Shown: positions 1 through 6,809, numbered from the stretch's first letter. The stretch: DNA of 11,098 bases from RYN-433 sp036558265 (GCA_036558265.1 DATBFY010000782.1:1-11098); one strand, 5' to 3'. Numbers and translations: made by a program. Notes: generated by a model from the letters alone, not told the origin.

Positions 1-672
1 GGGGTGCTGCGCGAGCGGTTCGCGGGACATGAGAGATTCGAGCTGATCGAGGGGGATGCACTGGCGGGGACGCATGCGGTGAATGGGGAGTTGTTGGCGA
101 GGATCAGGGAGGAATCCTCACCCTGCCCTCTCGTGAGAGTACCGGGAGAGGGTGAAGAAGCTCGGACGGAGCCTCGCCCTCCCGGATTGGTGAAGCTCGT
201 GGCGAATCTGCCGTACAACATCGCCTCGCCGCTGGTGATCGAGTTGCTGATCGCGGGGGTCGATCTGCTGGCGTTCGTGGTGCAGAAGGAGGTGGCGGAT
301 CGGCTCAAGGCCAGGGAGGGGTCGGACGACTACGGGCCGCTGTCGGTGATGGCGCAGATGCTCTCGCGGGTGGAGGTGCTGCGGCGGTTGCCGCCGGCGG
401 CATTCTGGCCGGCGCCCAAGATCGATTCGGCGCTGGTGCGGATGGTGCGGGCGGATCGGCTGGGGGAGCGGGCGGGCGAGTTCTCGGTGTTCGTACACAA
501 GGTCTTCTCGGCGCGGCGAAAGACGCTGCGGAAGGCGCTGAGTCAGGCGGGCTTCAATGCGAATGCGGTGATCGGCAAGGTGGGTTTGGACCCGCAGCGG
601 CGGGCGGAGGAACTGCCGCCGGAGACGTTCATTGCCATGTTCGAAGCGGCGTGGGGTTCAGGCGATCGGTGA
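1..672 (+). CDS. rsmA: 16S rRNA (adenine1518-N6/adenine1519-N6)-dimethyltransferase, 5' end missing
   Basis: This is the C-terminal part of RsmA (KsgA), which uses SAM to dimethylate two adjacent adenines near the 3' end of 16S rRNA during small-subunit assembly. The frame is open to the left edge, so the N-terminal SAM-binding motif I lies outside the window. About 223 residues are visible, against about 270 for the E. coli protein. Visible family landmarks, numbered from the codon at position 4, are the catalytic NLPYN motif (68-72), then VVQKEVADRL, YGPLSV and FWPAPKIDSALVRM, and a basic stretch ARRKTLRKAL near the C terminus. Between the GDAL acidic segment and NLPYN there are 47 residues, against about 20 in E. 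coli. The extra segment coincides with a palindromic repeat at about 109-183. The 3' end overlaps the convergent DUF4149-like gene by 15 bp. The identity is secure. Confidence 0.95.
   Translation, partial: GVLRERFAGHERFELIEGDALAGTHAVNGELLARIREESSPCPLVRVPGEGEEARTEPRPPGLVKLVANLPYNIASPLVIELLIAGVDLLAFVVQKEVADRLKAREGSDDYGPLSVMAQMLSRVEVLRRLPPAAFWPAPKIDSALVRMVRADRLGERAGEFSVFVHKVFSARRKTLRKALSQAGFNANAVIGKVGLDPQRRAEELPPETFIAMFEAAWGSGDR
109..183. repeat. palindromic repeat apparently inserted in frame in rsmA
   Basis: This segment holds an imperfect palindrome. The arms CCCTCTC (126-132) and GAGAGGG (146-152) are exact complements, and an alternative outer pairing joins TCACCCT (118-124) with AGGGTGA (149-155). 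It encodes about 25 residues rich in P, E, G and R, just before the NLPYN motif of RsmA, where other family members are shorter. The wording of the DNA (CCCTGCCCTCTC followed by CCGGGAGAGGGTGA) resembles a dispersed repeat I recall from planctomycete and some other high-GC genomes. That resemblance is from memory and was not searched. The frame is kept, so the enzyme is probably still made with an extra surface loop. Confidence 0.6.
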
Positions 673-1149
673 CGTCGCGCCCGATCTGGGCGAGGCGAAC
701 AGCTCGCGGCAGAAGCGCGGGACGACGACCGAGGCAATCAGAAGCAGCACGGTCACCAGCGTCATCAGTTGCTCGGAGCGCTTGTGCAGGGCGTCAAACG
801 CGGGCGTCTGACTTTGGCCGGCGATGCGCATCTCCTCGAGCCGCGGGACCAGCCACATGTTGAAGAGGACGGCGCCGACCGCGCCCAGCGCGAAGAGGAC
901 GAAGAGGGCGACCGAGCCGCTGCCGCGGGCCTGCAGATAGCCCAGGAAGGCGGCGATGAGCGCGAAGGCGGCGAAGCCGAGCTGAACGCGGCCGAACCAG
1001 ACGAACATCGCGCTGGTGGCGCGGCCGGCGGTCTCGCGGTCGAGGCCGGAGACCTTGAAGATGGCGGTGGCGCAGATGACGAGGGTGACCAGGCCGCCCA
1101 GCCAAAGGGCGGTGGCGAGAACGGTGAGGGCGGAGGCGAGGTATCGCAT
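658..1149 (-). CDS. DUF4149-like (TMEM205-type) four-helix membrane protein
   Basis: This is a 163-residue, very hydrophobic protein with four predicted membrane helices at about residues 5-30, 55-75, 80-100 and 128-145. The pattern fits DUF4149: a WLGG motif in helix 1 (residues 16-19), a short loop, and the FDALHKRSEQL segment (118-128) just before the last helix. The molecular function of this family is unknown. I chose the ATG at 1149 because the hydrophobic helix begins right after it and the upstream in-frame codons (with a non-ATG start at 1188) encode a proline- and arginine-rich stretch that looks non-coding. No Shine-Dalgarno site is visible. It follows glutamate dehydrogenase on the same strand, but 170 bp of repeat-bearing DNA lies between them, so co-transcription is uncertain. 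Its stop lies inside the last codons of rsmA on the other strand. Confidence 0.8.
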   Translation of the reverse strand: MRYLASALTVLATALWLGGLVTLVICATAIFKVSGLDRETAGRATSAMFVWFGRVQLGFAAFALIAAFLGYLQARGSGSVALFVLFALGAVGAVLFNMWLVPRLEEMRIAGQSQTPAFDALHKRSEQLMTLVTVLLLIASVVVPRFCRELFASPRSGATSPIA

Positions 1150-1200
1150 GATAGGGAGATTGTAAGCGCGGGGGTGGCGCGGGGACAACGCGCGCGCGCG

Positions 1201-1297
1201 TCCTCAAGCGGAGGCGCAGCGAAGGATCTGCCGCGAAGCGACGTGATCGCTCGTTCGGGGCAAGATCCTTCGGTCGTTGAAACTCCCTCAGGATGAC
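1201..1297. repeat. dispersed inverted repeat between gdhA and the DUF4149 gene
   Basis: The 170-bp gap 1150-1319 contains an imperfect inverted repeat. The core arms GAAGGATCT (1221-1229) and AGATCCTTC (1263-1271) are perfectly complementary. The flanks also partly mirror each other: TCCTCAAGCGGAG on the left against the complement of CTCCCTCAGGA on the right. The type (GAAGGATCT arms with a CCTCAGGATGAC end) looks like a repeat commonly scattered between genes in soil bacteria and planctomycetes, judged from memory. It could fold in RNA downstream of the gdhA stop and may act as a 3'-end structure, but there is no U tract, so I do not call it a terminator. Confidence 0.6.
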
Positions 1298-1319
1298 GGG
1301 CGCGCGCTCTCTGCGGGCA

Positions 1320-2603
1320 TCACGGGAACAGGCCCTTGAGGCGGCAGGCCTCGGCGACGCGGCTGATCGCGATGGTGTAGGCGGCGGTGCGGTAGTCGCA
1401 GTCGGCCTCGTCGGCTTTGGCGTTGACGGCGTCGAAGGCCTTTTCCATGACCTTCTGCAGCTCGTCCTGGACGCGCTTGAGATCCCAGAAGTAGTTATCC
1501 AGGCCCTGCACCCATTCGAAGTAGGAGACGGTGACGCCGCCCGCGTTGGCGAGGATGTCGGGCAGGACGGTGACGCCGGCGTCGCGGAGGATCTCGTCGG
1601 CCTCGGGGGTGGTGGGTCCGTTGGCGCCCTCGACGACGATGCGGGCCTGTACGTGGGGGGCGACGGCGGCGTCGATCGTGTTCTCCATGGCGGCGGGGAT
1701 CAGCACGTCGCACTCGCAAGTCAGCAGGTCCTCGTTGGTGATCGAGTCGGATTCGGGGAAGTCCGTGAGCGTGCCGTGTTCCTTGTAGTATTTGCCGGCG
1801 GCGTCCACGTCGATGCCCATCTCGTCGTAGATGCCGCTGGTGCGCTCGCTCATCGCGATGACCTTGGCGCCGCGCTCGTGGAGGAGTCGGGCGGTGTGGA
1901 AGCCGACGTTGCCGAAGCCCTGGACGGCGACGCGGACGTCCTCGAGGCGCTTGTGCTGGGTCGCCAGGAACTTGCGCAGGACGTTCATGACGCCGCGGCC
2001 GGTCGCCTCCTCGCGGCCGACGCTGCCGCCGATGGCGACGGGCTTGCCGGTGACGACGCCAAGGGCCTGGTAGCCGACCATCATCGAGTAGGTGTCGAGG
2101 ACCCAGGCCATGACCTGGGCGTCGGTGCCGGCGTCGGGTGCGGGGATGTCGTGGTTGGGGCCGATGATCGGCATGATCTCGGCAGTGTAGCGGCGGGTGA
2201 GGCGTTCCTTCTCGGTCATGGAGAGCTTCCTGGGGTCGCAGACGATGCCGCCCTTGGCGCCGCCGAACGGCAGGTCGACCAGCGCGTTCTTCCACGTCTG
2301 GAGCATCGCCAGGGCCATGACCTCGTCGCGATCGACGGAGGAGTCGTAGCGGATGCCGCCCTTGAACGGACCGCGGGCGTTGTTGTGCTGGGCGCGGTAG
2401 CCGGTGAAGGTCTGGATGCGGCCGTCGTCGAGTTTGATCGGGCAGGAGACGGCGAGCACGCGCTTGGGCGTGGCGAGGTACGGCCGCCAGAGCGGGTCCA
2501 GCTTCATGGTCGTATAGACCGTGTCGAAGTAGGTGTGGGCGTTCTGCCAGAACTTCGAGTGGTGTTCGGCGCGGGGGTGGAGGAGGTCGGTCTTGTGGTT
2601 CAT
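1320..2603 (-). CDS. gdhA: Glu/Leu/Phe/Val-type glutamate dehydrogenase (NAD(P)-dependent)
   Basis: This enzyme interconverts glutamate with 2-oxoglutarate and ammonia, linking carbon and nitrogen metabolism in the cytoplasm. At 427 residues it has the usual length of hexameric small glutamate dehydrogenases. In order, it shows GPFKGGIR (78-85), the catalytic-lysine motif PFGGAKGGI (112-120, K117), APDAGT with the catalytic aspartate D157, TGKP (185-188), and the Rossmann motif GFGNVG (229-234) opening the nucleotide-binding domain. After the second strand of that fold comes SER (252-254). The glutamate sits where NAD-dependent members usually carry an acidic residue, so NAD preference is suggested but not certain. 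The ATG at 2603 is well supported by an AGGAGA site just upstream. A 144-bp gap separates it from the FkbM gene, so it probably has its own promoter, but I could not place one convincingly. Substrate choice among the amino-acid dehydrogenases is judged from the motifs only. Confidence 0.95.
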   Translation of the reverse strand: MNHKTDLLHPRAEHHSKFWQNAHTYFDTVYTTMKLDPLWRPYLATPKRVLAVSCPIKLDDGRIQTFTGYRAQHNNARGPFKGGIRYDSSVDRDEVMALAMLQTWKNALVDLPFGGAKGGIVCDPRKLSMTEKERLTRRYTAEIMPIIGPNHDIPAPDAGTDAQVMAWVLDTYSMMVGYQALGVVTGKPVAIGGSVGREEATGRGVMNVLRKFLATQHKRLEDVRVAVQGFGNVGFHTARLLHERGAKVIAMSERTSGIYDEMGIDVDAAGKYYKEHGTLTDFPESDSITNEDLLTCECDVLIPAAMENTIDAAVAPHVQARIVVEGANGPTTPEADEILRDAGVTVLPDILANAGGVTVSYFEWVQGLDNYFWDLKRVQDELQKVMEKAFDAVNAKADEADCDYRTAAYTIAISRVAEACRLKGLFP

Positions 2604-2607
2604 AAAG

Positions 2608-2613
2608 TCTCCT
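2608..2613 (-). promoter_or_regulatory. Shine-Dalgarno site of gdhA
   Basis: On the minus strand the bases AGGAGA lie four bases before the gdhA ATG (2601-2603), with the GGAG core about seven bases upstream. This is the clearest ribosome binding site in the window and fixes the start. Most other starts here have no recognisable site. The rest of the gap 2614-2747 shows only short GC-rich dyads around CCGG and no convincing terminator or promoter. Confidence 0.7.
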
Positions 2614-2747
2614 GAATCATAGTCGGCACGGCGGGTTGCGGGAGTTGCGAGCCGGTGCGGCCGGTCCGATAAGTTACAGAGGGGCCAGCCGTTTCGAGTG
2701 TGCGGATGAGCGGGAGCGCGCGAAACCGCAAACCGTTGATACGGCGT

Positions 2748-3587
2748 TCACGCGCGGGACAGGAAGATCCGCGGCGAGGGGGTGTAGAGGTTGGTGTAGA
2801 CGGTCGTGTAGTCCCAGCCGCCGCGCTTGAGGTCGTCGAACAAACGGTCTGGTGTGTAGGGCGGGTGGGTCTCGACGATCAGGTGGCGGACCTTGCCGAT
2901 CCATTCGCGGCAGTCGACGAAGAGCTCGGCCTCGGTGCCCTCGACGTCGCACTTGAGCAGGTCGATGCGGTCCCAGCCGGATTGACGGAGAAGGCTTGGG
3001 ATGCTGATGCAGGAGATCGATTCGGCAGGGGCGGTTGAGGTTGTCGTCCCGTCTGATTTCTTAAAGCCCCAGGCGTCGTCGGTGCGGTCGATGGCGGCGT
3101 GGCCGTCGGTGGAGGCGACGAAGGCCTGGACGATCGTGGCGCGGCCCGCGTCGATGAGGTTTCGACAGTTAAGACGAGTCATGGCGACGTTGCCGGCGTC
3201 GGGCTCGACGGCGATGAAGCGCGACTGCGGGCATAGTGTGGCGAAGTAAAGGACCGAGAGGCCGATGTTCGCGCCCAGGTCGAGGATGGTCGCATCGGCG
3301 GGGAGGTTGAAGAGGGCGGACTGCTCGTATTCGCCGTCCTCGAAGATGTCGCGGAGGACGAGAAAGTCGGAGGTGGCGCGGCGGACGTGGACCAGCGTAT
3401 CGAGCGATTTGAGGCGCATTGTGGCGGTCTTGCCATTGCCGCCGGGCGGCCGGCCCGCGCGGGGCTCGGCGGCGAAGCGAAGCACGAAGGCTTTGTATTT
3501 GTCGGAAAGACCGCGGTAGGCGCTGTCGGGGCCAAAGCAATAGGCGAGGCGACGGAGGAGGCGCGCTGGGGCGGAGGCGATCGACAT
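2748..3587 (-). CDS. FkbM-family SAM-dependent methyltransferase
   Basis: A 279-residue cytoplasmic class I methyltransferase of the FkbM type, a family that usually O-methylates sugars, polyketides or other small or surface molecules. The visible fold landmarks are ILDLGANIGLSVLYFA (101-116; SAM-binding motif I is DLGANIG at 103-109), the acidic end of strand 2 AVEPD (126-130), and the family hallmark DLLKCDVEGTEAELF (209-223). These are followed by VRHLIVETHP (233-242). The first 95 or so residues form a divergent N-terminal region that includes a short glycine/proline-rich patch at about 44-53. The start ATG at 3587 lies 13 bp after the stop of the ABC permease, so the two are probably co-transcribed. 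No good Shine-Dalgarno site is present, which would fit translational coupling. The substrate cannot be told from sequence. The position next to an exporter suggests an exported or envelope glycan or lipid, but that is inference. Confidence 0.85.
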   Translation of the reverse strand: MSIASAPARLLRRLAYCFGPDSAYRGLSDKYKAFVLRFAAEPRAGRPPGGNGKTATMRLKSLDTLVHVRRATSDFLVLRDIFEDGEYEQSALFNLPADATILDLGANIGLSVLYFATLCPQSRFIAVEPDAGNVAMTRLNCRNLIDAGRATIVQAFVASTDGHAAIDRTDDAWGFKKSDGTTTSTAPAESISCISIPSLLRQSGWDRIDLLKCDVEGTEAELFVDCREWIGKVRHLIVETHPPYTPDRLFDDLKRGGWDYTTVYTNLYTPSPRIFLSRA

Positions 3588-3600
3588 CCTGCGGTCTCGC

Positions 3601-5712
3601 TTACCTCGATTGCTTGCGGATCGTCATGTCGAAGTTCTTCACCATCGACTTGTACATCCCCCAGACGACCAGTGTGTAGGCGCCCGTGGCGGCCCAGCCG
3701 AAGATGAAGACCAGCAGGCGCGCGCCGACGACGCTGCTGGTCGGATCGGACGAATCGAAGCCGAACTGGTCGCGCGCGAAGTGGCGCGGGTCGATCAGCA
3801 GCGTGATCAGGGTGAACGGGCTGAACGACCCGAACACCACGCCGAGTTGTCCCATCCCCCGGCTATCGACGACGTTGTACCCGCACAACGCCAGCCCGAC
3901 GCAGACGCCCATGACGATGCCCACGCTGCTCATGACGGCCATCACCGTGCGGCGGCAACGGAGCGACATCTGCATGCCCAGAATGGCGGCGAAGGCGACG
4001 ACGATCGTCAGCGTGCCCGGCAGGATCAACAGCGCCTCGGGGAAGACGATCCACTCGAACGTCTGTCCGGTGACCAGGCGATAGATGTCGTACACGACGA
4101 AGAGGGCGATGCTGAGCACCGGCACCGCCGCCAGCGGGAGGACGAAGCTGACCAGGCCGCGGAGCTTGCCCCAGATGTAGTAGCGGCTGGTGATCGGCGT
4201 CGCCAGCAGGAGGTCGAGGCTGCCGTCCTCCTTCTCGCGGGTGACGGTGGAGGCGGCGGCGTTGGTGACGATGAGCAGGATGACCGCGAACTCGATGCCG
4301 ATCATCCCCAGGAGGAACCGGCGGGCGTTGTCGGCGCTGATCTGGCGGTCGATCGGGGACAGGGCCAGTGCCGTGATCGTGTTGGACGCGCGGCCGGTCG
4401 GATTGACCTGGAAGTTCTTGTCGCCGACCACGTACTTGCCGCGGGGCAGGTTCGCCAGGCCGACCTCATGCTTCTCGGCGCCCAGTCCCTCCTTGTAGGT
4501 GAAGGTGGCGCCCGGTGCGAGGATCACGGGCGGGGCGCCCTTGCCAAAGATCGCCAGGTTGTTGTTCTGCGCGTCGTAGCTGTCGGGAAGGACGATGTAC
4601 TCGTCGGGCTCGAGCGTCGTCGCGTGCATGACGGTCAGCACCAGGGCGCCGATGAGTCCGGCGGCGATGAACCCGTAACGCAGGACGGTAGCGCGGGCCG
4701 CCGACGCCTTGGTCTTGGCCTCGCGCCAGGCGATCGGGTTGCTCCATACCGTGCGCGGCTTGCGCGTCTTGTCGCCGCTGCTGATCCGCAGCTTCTGGAG
4801 GATCCAGCCGCGCAGCGATGTCGTGCTCTGCGCCAGTCGCCGCAGCAGGAAGATCGACGGCGTCACCAGCACGAAGCTCAGGAAGAACATGAAGCCGATG
4901 TAGAACGTGTGGGGGCTGGAGAAGTACCAGCCCAGCGGCCAGCGCTGGAGGGCGGTCGGCAGGTCGAGGATGTTGGGGGGGATGTACTCCTTCTGGTTGA
5001 AGATCACGCGCAGGGCCAGGAACGGATGGATGCCGGTAAACCAGCTCGTGCTCGACCGCGCACCGGTTTGAAGCACCGGGTGGAAGTAGTCGAACATGTC
5101 GAGCATCCACAGCCCGGCGACGTAGACCGTGATGAACAGGTAAAAGCTGAAGATCGTGCGGCGGGTGCCCACCTTGAACACCGCGATGGCCATCGCGATC
5201 GCCCCGGTGACGAACGCGGTGGCGGCGGCGATCGCGAACGAGTAGACGATCGCCGAGATCGCCACCCCGCCGAAGATCTGCGTGATCGAGAAGATCGGGA
5301 TCCCGCTTACGAGCAGGGTCACGACGAAGAAGAGCCGCGACAGCAGCGAGCCCAGGACGATCTGGGCATTGGTCAGGGGCGTGGCGAGCAGGATATCGTA
5401 GGTCTGGCTGTCCTTCTCCTGCGTGATCGCGCCGGCGGTGAAGATCGGCGCGAGGAACGCGACCAGCCCGAGCTGCCAGTAACTGGTCGTGCGGAAGAGC
5501 TGGGCGGAAACCTTGGCGAGCTGGTCGAGGCTCATCCCCGCGAAGCTGCCCGACGCCGACAGCAGCGAGAAGATCACGACGCCGATGAGGAAACCAAGGT
5601 AACCGCAGCGGATGAAGAGGTCCCGCCGGCGCTTGCCCCCCATCTCCACGACGCGGCGGAGGATGGGGTTGCCGGGGAGGAGGCGATAGGCGTAGTCTGC
5701 AACTCCAAGCAT
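3601..5712 (-). CDS. double-length ABC-2 type permease (two fused homologous halves)
   Basis: This is a 703-residue integral membrane protein with roughly twelve hydrophobic segments, probably the membrane channel of an exporter driven by the ATPase encoded just upstream. It is a tandem duplication. Half 1 starts with NPILRR (residues 15-20) and carries ITQEKDSQTYDILLATPLT (96-114). Half 2 starts with NPIAWRE (325-331) and carries VTREKEDGSLDLLLATPIT (490-508). Single ABC-2 subunits normally have one copy and dimerise. A non-membranous region at about 363-465 between the halves probably forms an extracytoplasmic domain. I chose the ATG at 5712. An in-frame TTG start at 5751 would add 13 residues encoded entirely by the palindromic repeat, with the sequence GIHGRGARAT, which I regard as repeat-derived and not authentic. 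The gene lies between its ATPase and the FkbM methyltransferase. The substrate is unknown. Confidence 0.9.
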   Translation of the reverse strand: MLGVADYAYRLLPGNPILRRVVEMGGKRRRDLFIRCGYLGFLIGVVIFSLLSASGSFAGMSLDQLAKVSAQLFRTTSYWQLGLVAFLAPIFTAGAITQEKDSQTYDILLATPLTNAQIVLGSLLSRLFFVVTLLVSGIPIFSITQIFGGVAISAIVYSFAIAAATAFVTGAIAMAIAVFKVGTRRTIFSFYLFITVYVAGLWMLDMFDYFHPVLQTGARSSTSWFTGIHPFLALRVIFNQKEYIPPNILDLPTALQRWPLGWYFSSPHTFYIGFMFFLSFVLVTPSIFLLRRLAQSTTSLRGWILQKLRISSGDKTRKPRTVWSNPIAWREAKTKASAARATVLRYGFIAAGLIGALVLTVMHATTLEPDEYIVLPDSYDAQNNNLAIFGKGAPPVILAPGATFTYKEGLGAEKHEVGLANLPRGKYVVGDKNFQVNPTGRASNTITALALSPIDRQISADNARRFLLGMIGIEFAVILLIVTNAAASTVTREKEDGSLDLLLATPITSRYYIWGKLRGLVSFVLPLAAVPVLSIALFVVYDIYRLVTGQTFEWIVFPEALLILPGTLTIVVAFAAILGMQMSLRCRRTVMAVMSSVGIVMGVCVGLALCGYNVVDSRGMGQLGVVFGSFSPFTLITLLIDPRHFARDQFGFDSSDPTSSVVGARLLVFIFGWAATGAYTLVVWGMYKSMVKNFDMTIRKQSR
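4189..4242 (-). other. second copy of the duplicated ABC-2 EK/LLATP motif
   Basis: This encodes residues 491-508 of the permease. It matches the first copy, encoded at 5371-5424, in the pattern T-x-E-K, then aspartate or tyrosine-aspartate, then LLATP and threonine. The pair marks the internal duplication within one reading frame. The motif is the cytoplasmic loop typical of ABC-2 permeases and is expected near the coupling contact with the ATPase; that role is known for the family and not shown here. Confidence 0.75.
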
Positions 5713-5715
5713 CTT

Positions 5716-5777
5716 CGTAGCACGGGCGCCTCGCCCGTGAATTCCTTTCAAAACACGGGCGGGGCGCCCGTGCTACG
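5716..5777. repeat. 62-bp compound palindrome between ATPase and permease genes
   Basis: The arms 5716-5739 and 5754-5777 are complementary at 23 of 24 positions, the one exception being T5731, and are separated by a 14-base AT-rich loop (5740-5753). Each arm is itself a small palindrome, CACGGGCG facing CGCCCGTG, so the element could fold as one long hairpin or as two short ones. It fills 62 of the 68 bases between the ATPase stop (5781) and the permease ATG (5712). The sequence type (TAGCACGGGCG...CGCCCGTG) resembles repeats I recall as abundant in planctomycete genomes. In the mRNA it would form a very stable structure just upstream of the permease start. It might stabilise the 5' message, attenuate transcription, or lower permease translation relative to the ATPase. 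Confidence 0.85.
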
Positions 5778-5780
5778 GGA

Positions 5781-6716
5781 TTATTGAACCATTCCCTTGG
5801 TCAACCGCATGAACGCGGTCTCAAGGTTAACCTCTTCCTCGCGCAGCATGGTGAGCTTGAACCCGGACTGCACCAATTGCTGCGGGACGAAGGTGTAATC
5901 CTCCACGCCTGGCTTGAGCGAGACCTCGAGAAAGCCGTTGTTCTGGGCGACGTTTTCGATGCTCGGGTTCTGCGCCAGGAGCGCCCCGGCGGCGGCGGGG
6001 TTGTCCGCGACGCTCACGTGCAGCACCATCCCTCCCCGCGCCTTCTTGACGATGTCGGCCCACGGGCCGGCGTAGATCAGCTCCCCCTGCTCGATGATGC
6101 CAACCGTGTTGCACAGGTCCTGCAACTCGGGCAGGATGTGCGAGCTGATCATGATCGTCTTGCCCATGCGGCGCAGCTCCTTCAGGAGCTCGCGCATCTC
6201 GATGCGGGCCCGGGGGTCGAGGTTGCCCGCCGGCTCGTCCAGCAGCAGCACCCGCGGGTCGTGCAGCAGGACGCGGGCGATCGACAACCGCTGCTTCATC
6301 CCGCGCGACAGGCCGTCCACCAGCGCGTCCCGTTTATAGCCCAGGTCCGTCAGCTCCAGCACGTCGTTGACGATCTTCGTGCGGTTGGCGCCGTTGATGT
6401 TGTAGCTGGCGGCGAAGAACTCCAGGTATTCCTGAACGACCATGTCCTCGTACGCGCCGAAATAATCCGGCACATAACCGATCAGCGGGCGGATCTGCCG
6501 CGACTGGTAACCGACCACGTAATCGCACACGCGGGCCTCGCCCCAGGTCGGCTGGAGCAGCGTCGCCAGGACCTTGATCGTGGTCGATTTCCCCGCGCCG
6601 TTGGGGCCGATGAACCCGAAGCAATCCCCGGCGCTGATCTCGAGGTTCAGGTTCGACAGCGCGACCAGCGTGCCGTAGCGCTTTGTGAGGTTGACGGTTT
6701 TGATGACGACGGACAT
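5781..6716 (-). CDS. ABC exporter ATP-binding protein (ABC-2/Gld-like)
   Basis: This is the cytoplasmic motor subunit that hydrolyses ATP to drive the adjacent ABC-2 permease. It has 311 residues, the usual length for this class. It shows Walker A GPNGAGKST (37-45), signature LSRGMKQRL (136-144), Walker B VLLLDEP (156-162) with catalytic E161, D-loop NLD (165-167), and switch histidine H193 in SSH. The Q-loop region reads IGYVPDYFGAY (79-89), so aspartate D84 stands where glutamine is usual. After about residue 228 comes a C-terminal domain of the DUF4162 type found in ABC-2 ATPases. The ATG at 6716 begins a typical MSVVIKTVNLTKRYG start, and no Shine-Dalgarno site is visible. The gene starts 84 bp after the large envelope protein and ends 68 bp before the permease, consistent with one cassette. 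Transport direction (export) is inferred from the family. Confidence 0.93.
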   Translation of the reverse strand: MSVVIKTVNLTKRYGTLVALSNLNLEISAGDCFGFIGPNGAGKSTTIKVLATLLQPTWGEARVCDYVVGYQSRQIRPLIGYVPDYFGAYEDMVVQEYLEFFAASYNINGANRTKIVNDVLELTDLGYKRDALVDGLSRGMKQRLSIARVLLHDPRVLLLDEPAGNLDPRARIEMRELLKELRRMGKTIMISSHILPELQDLCNTVGIIEQGELIYAGPWADIVKKARGGMVLHVSVADNPAAAGALLAQNPSIENVAQNNGFLEVSLKPGVEDYTFVPQQLVQSGFKLTMLREEEVNLETAFMRLTKGMVQ

Positions 6717-6720
6717 AAGA

Positions 6721-6809
6721 ATCGAAGGATGAAGGAGGAAGGCACAAGGATGAATCAGCAGGTCACGGCTGACTCACGCTGCTGATCCCGCCTGCTGCGG
6801 TCATCCTTC
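6721..6809. repeat. nested inverted repeats and purine-rich direct repeat before the ATPase gene
   Basis: The 84-bp gap between the 873-residue gene and the ATPase holds several short repeats. GAAGGATGA (6724-6732) is the exact complement of TCATCCTTC (6801-6809), which includes the stop codon of the upstream gene. Nested inside, ATCAGCA (6754-6760) pairs with TGCTGAT (6780-6786). AAGGATGAA also occurs as a direct repeat at 6725-6733 and 6746-6754. Such AGGATGAAGG tracts look like low-complexity spacer repeats known to me from planctomycete genomes. A weak RNA fold is possible, and the role is unknown. Confidence 0.4.

Noticed and set aside
1221..1271. Intrinsic terminator after gdhA
   Set aside because: The hairpin has a long loop and no T-rich tail on the minus strand.
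1293..2615. Long plus-strand reading frame opposite gdhA, and similar long frames opposite the permease and the 873-residue gene
   Set aside because: These are shadows of GC-rich codons: their translations are rich in repeated D/G/V or R/H/P/E with no motifs, whereas the minus-strand frames carry complete conserved families.
2616..2621. TATGAT on the minus strand as a -10 box for gdhA
   Set aside because: It lies just before the Shine-Dalgarno site, so transcription would start within that site, and no -35 partner is present at 16-18 bases.
5713..5751. TTG start adding 13 residues to the permease
   Set aside because: The added peptide is encoded by the palindromic repeat, and an ATG at 5712 directly precedes a natural-looking N terminus.
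6750..6785. Plus-strand 11-codon reading frame preceded by an AGGAGG-like stretch
   Set aside because: The purine-rich tract is a low-complexity repeat, the peptide is very short, and nothing links it to a known leader peptide.
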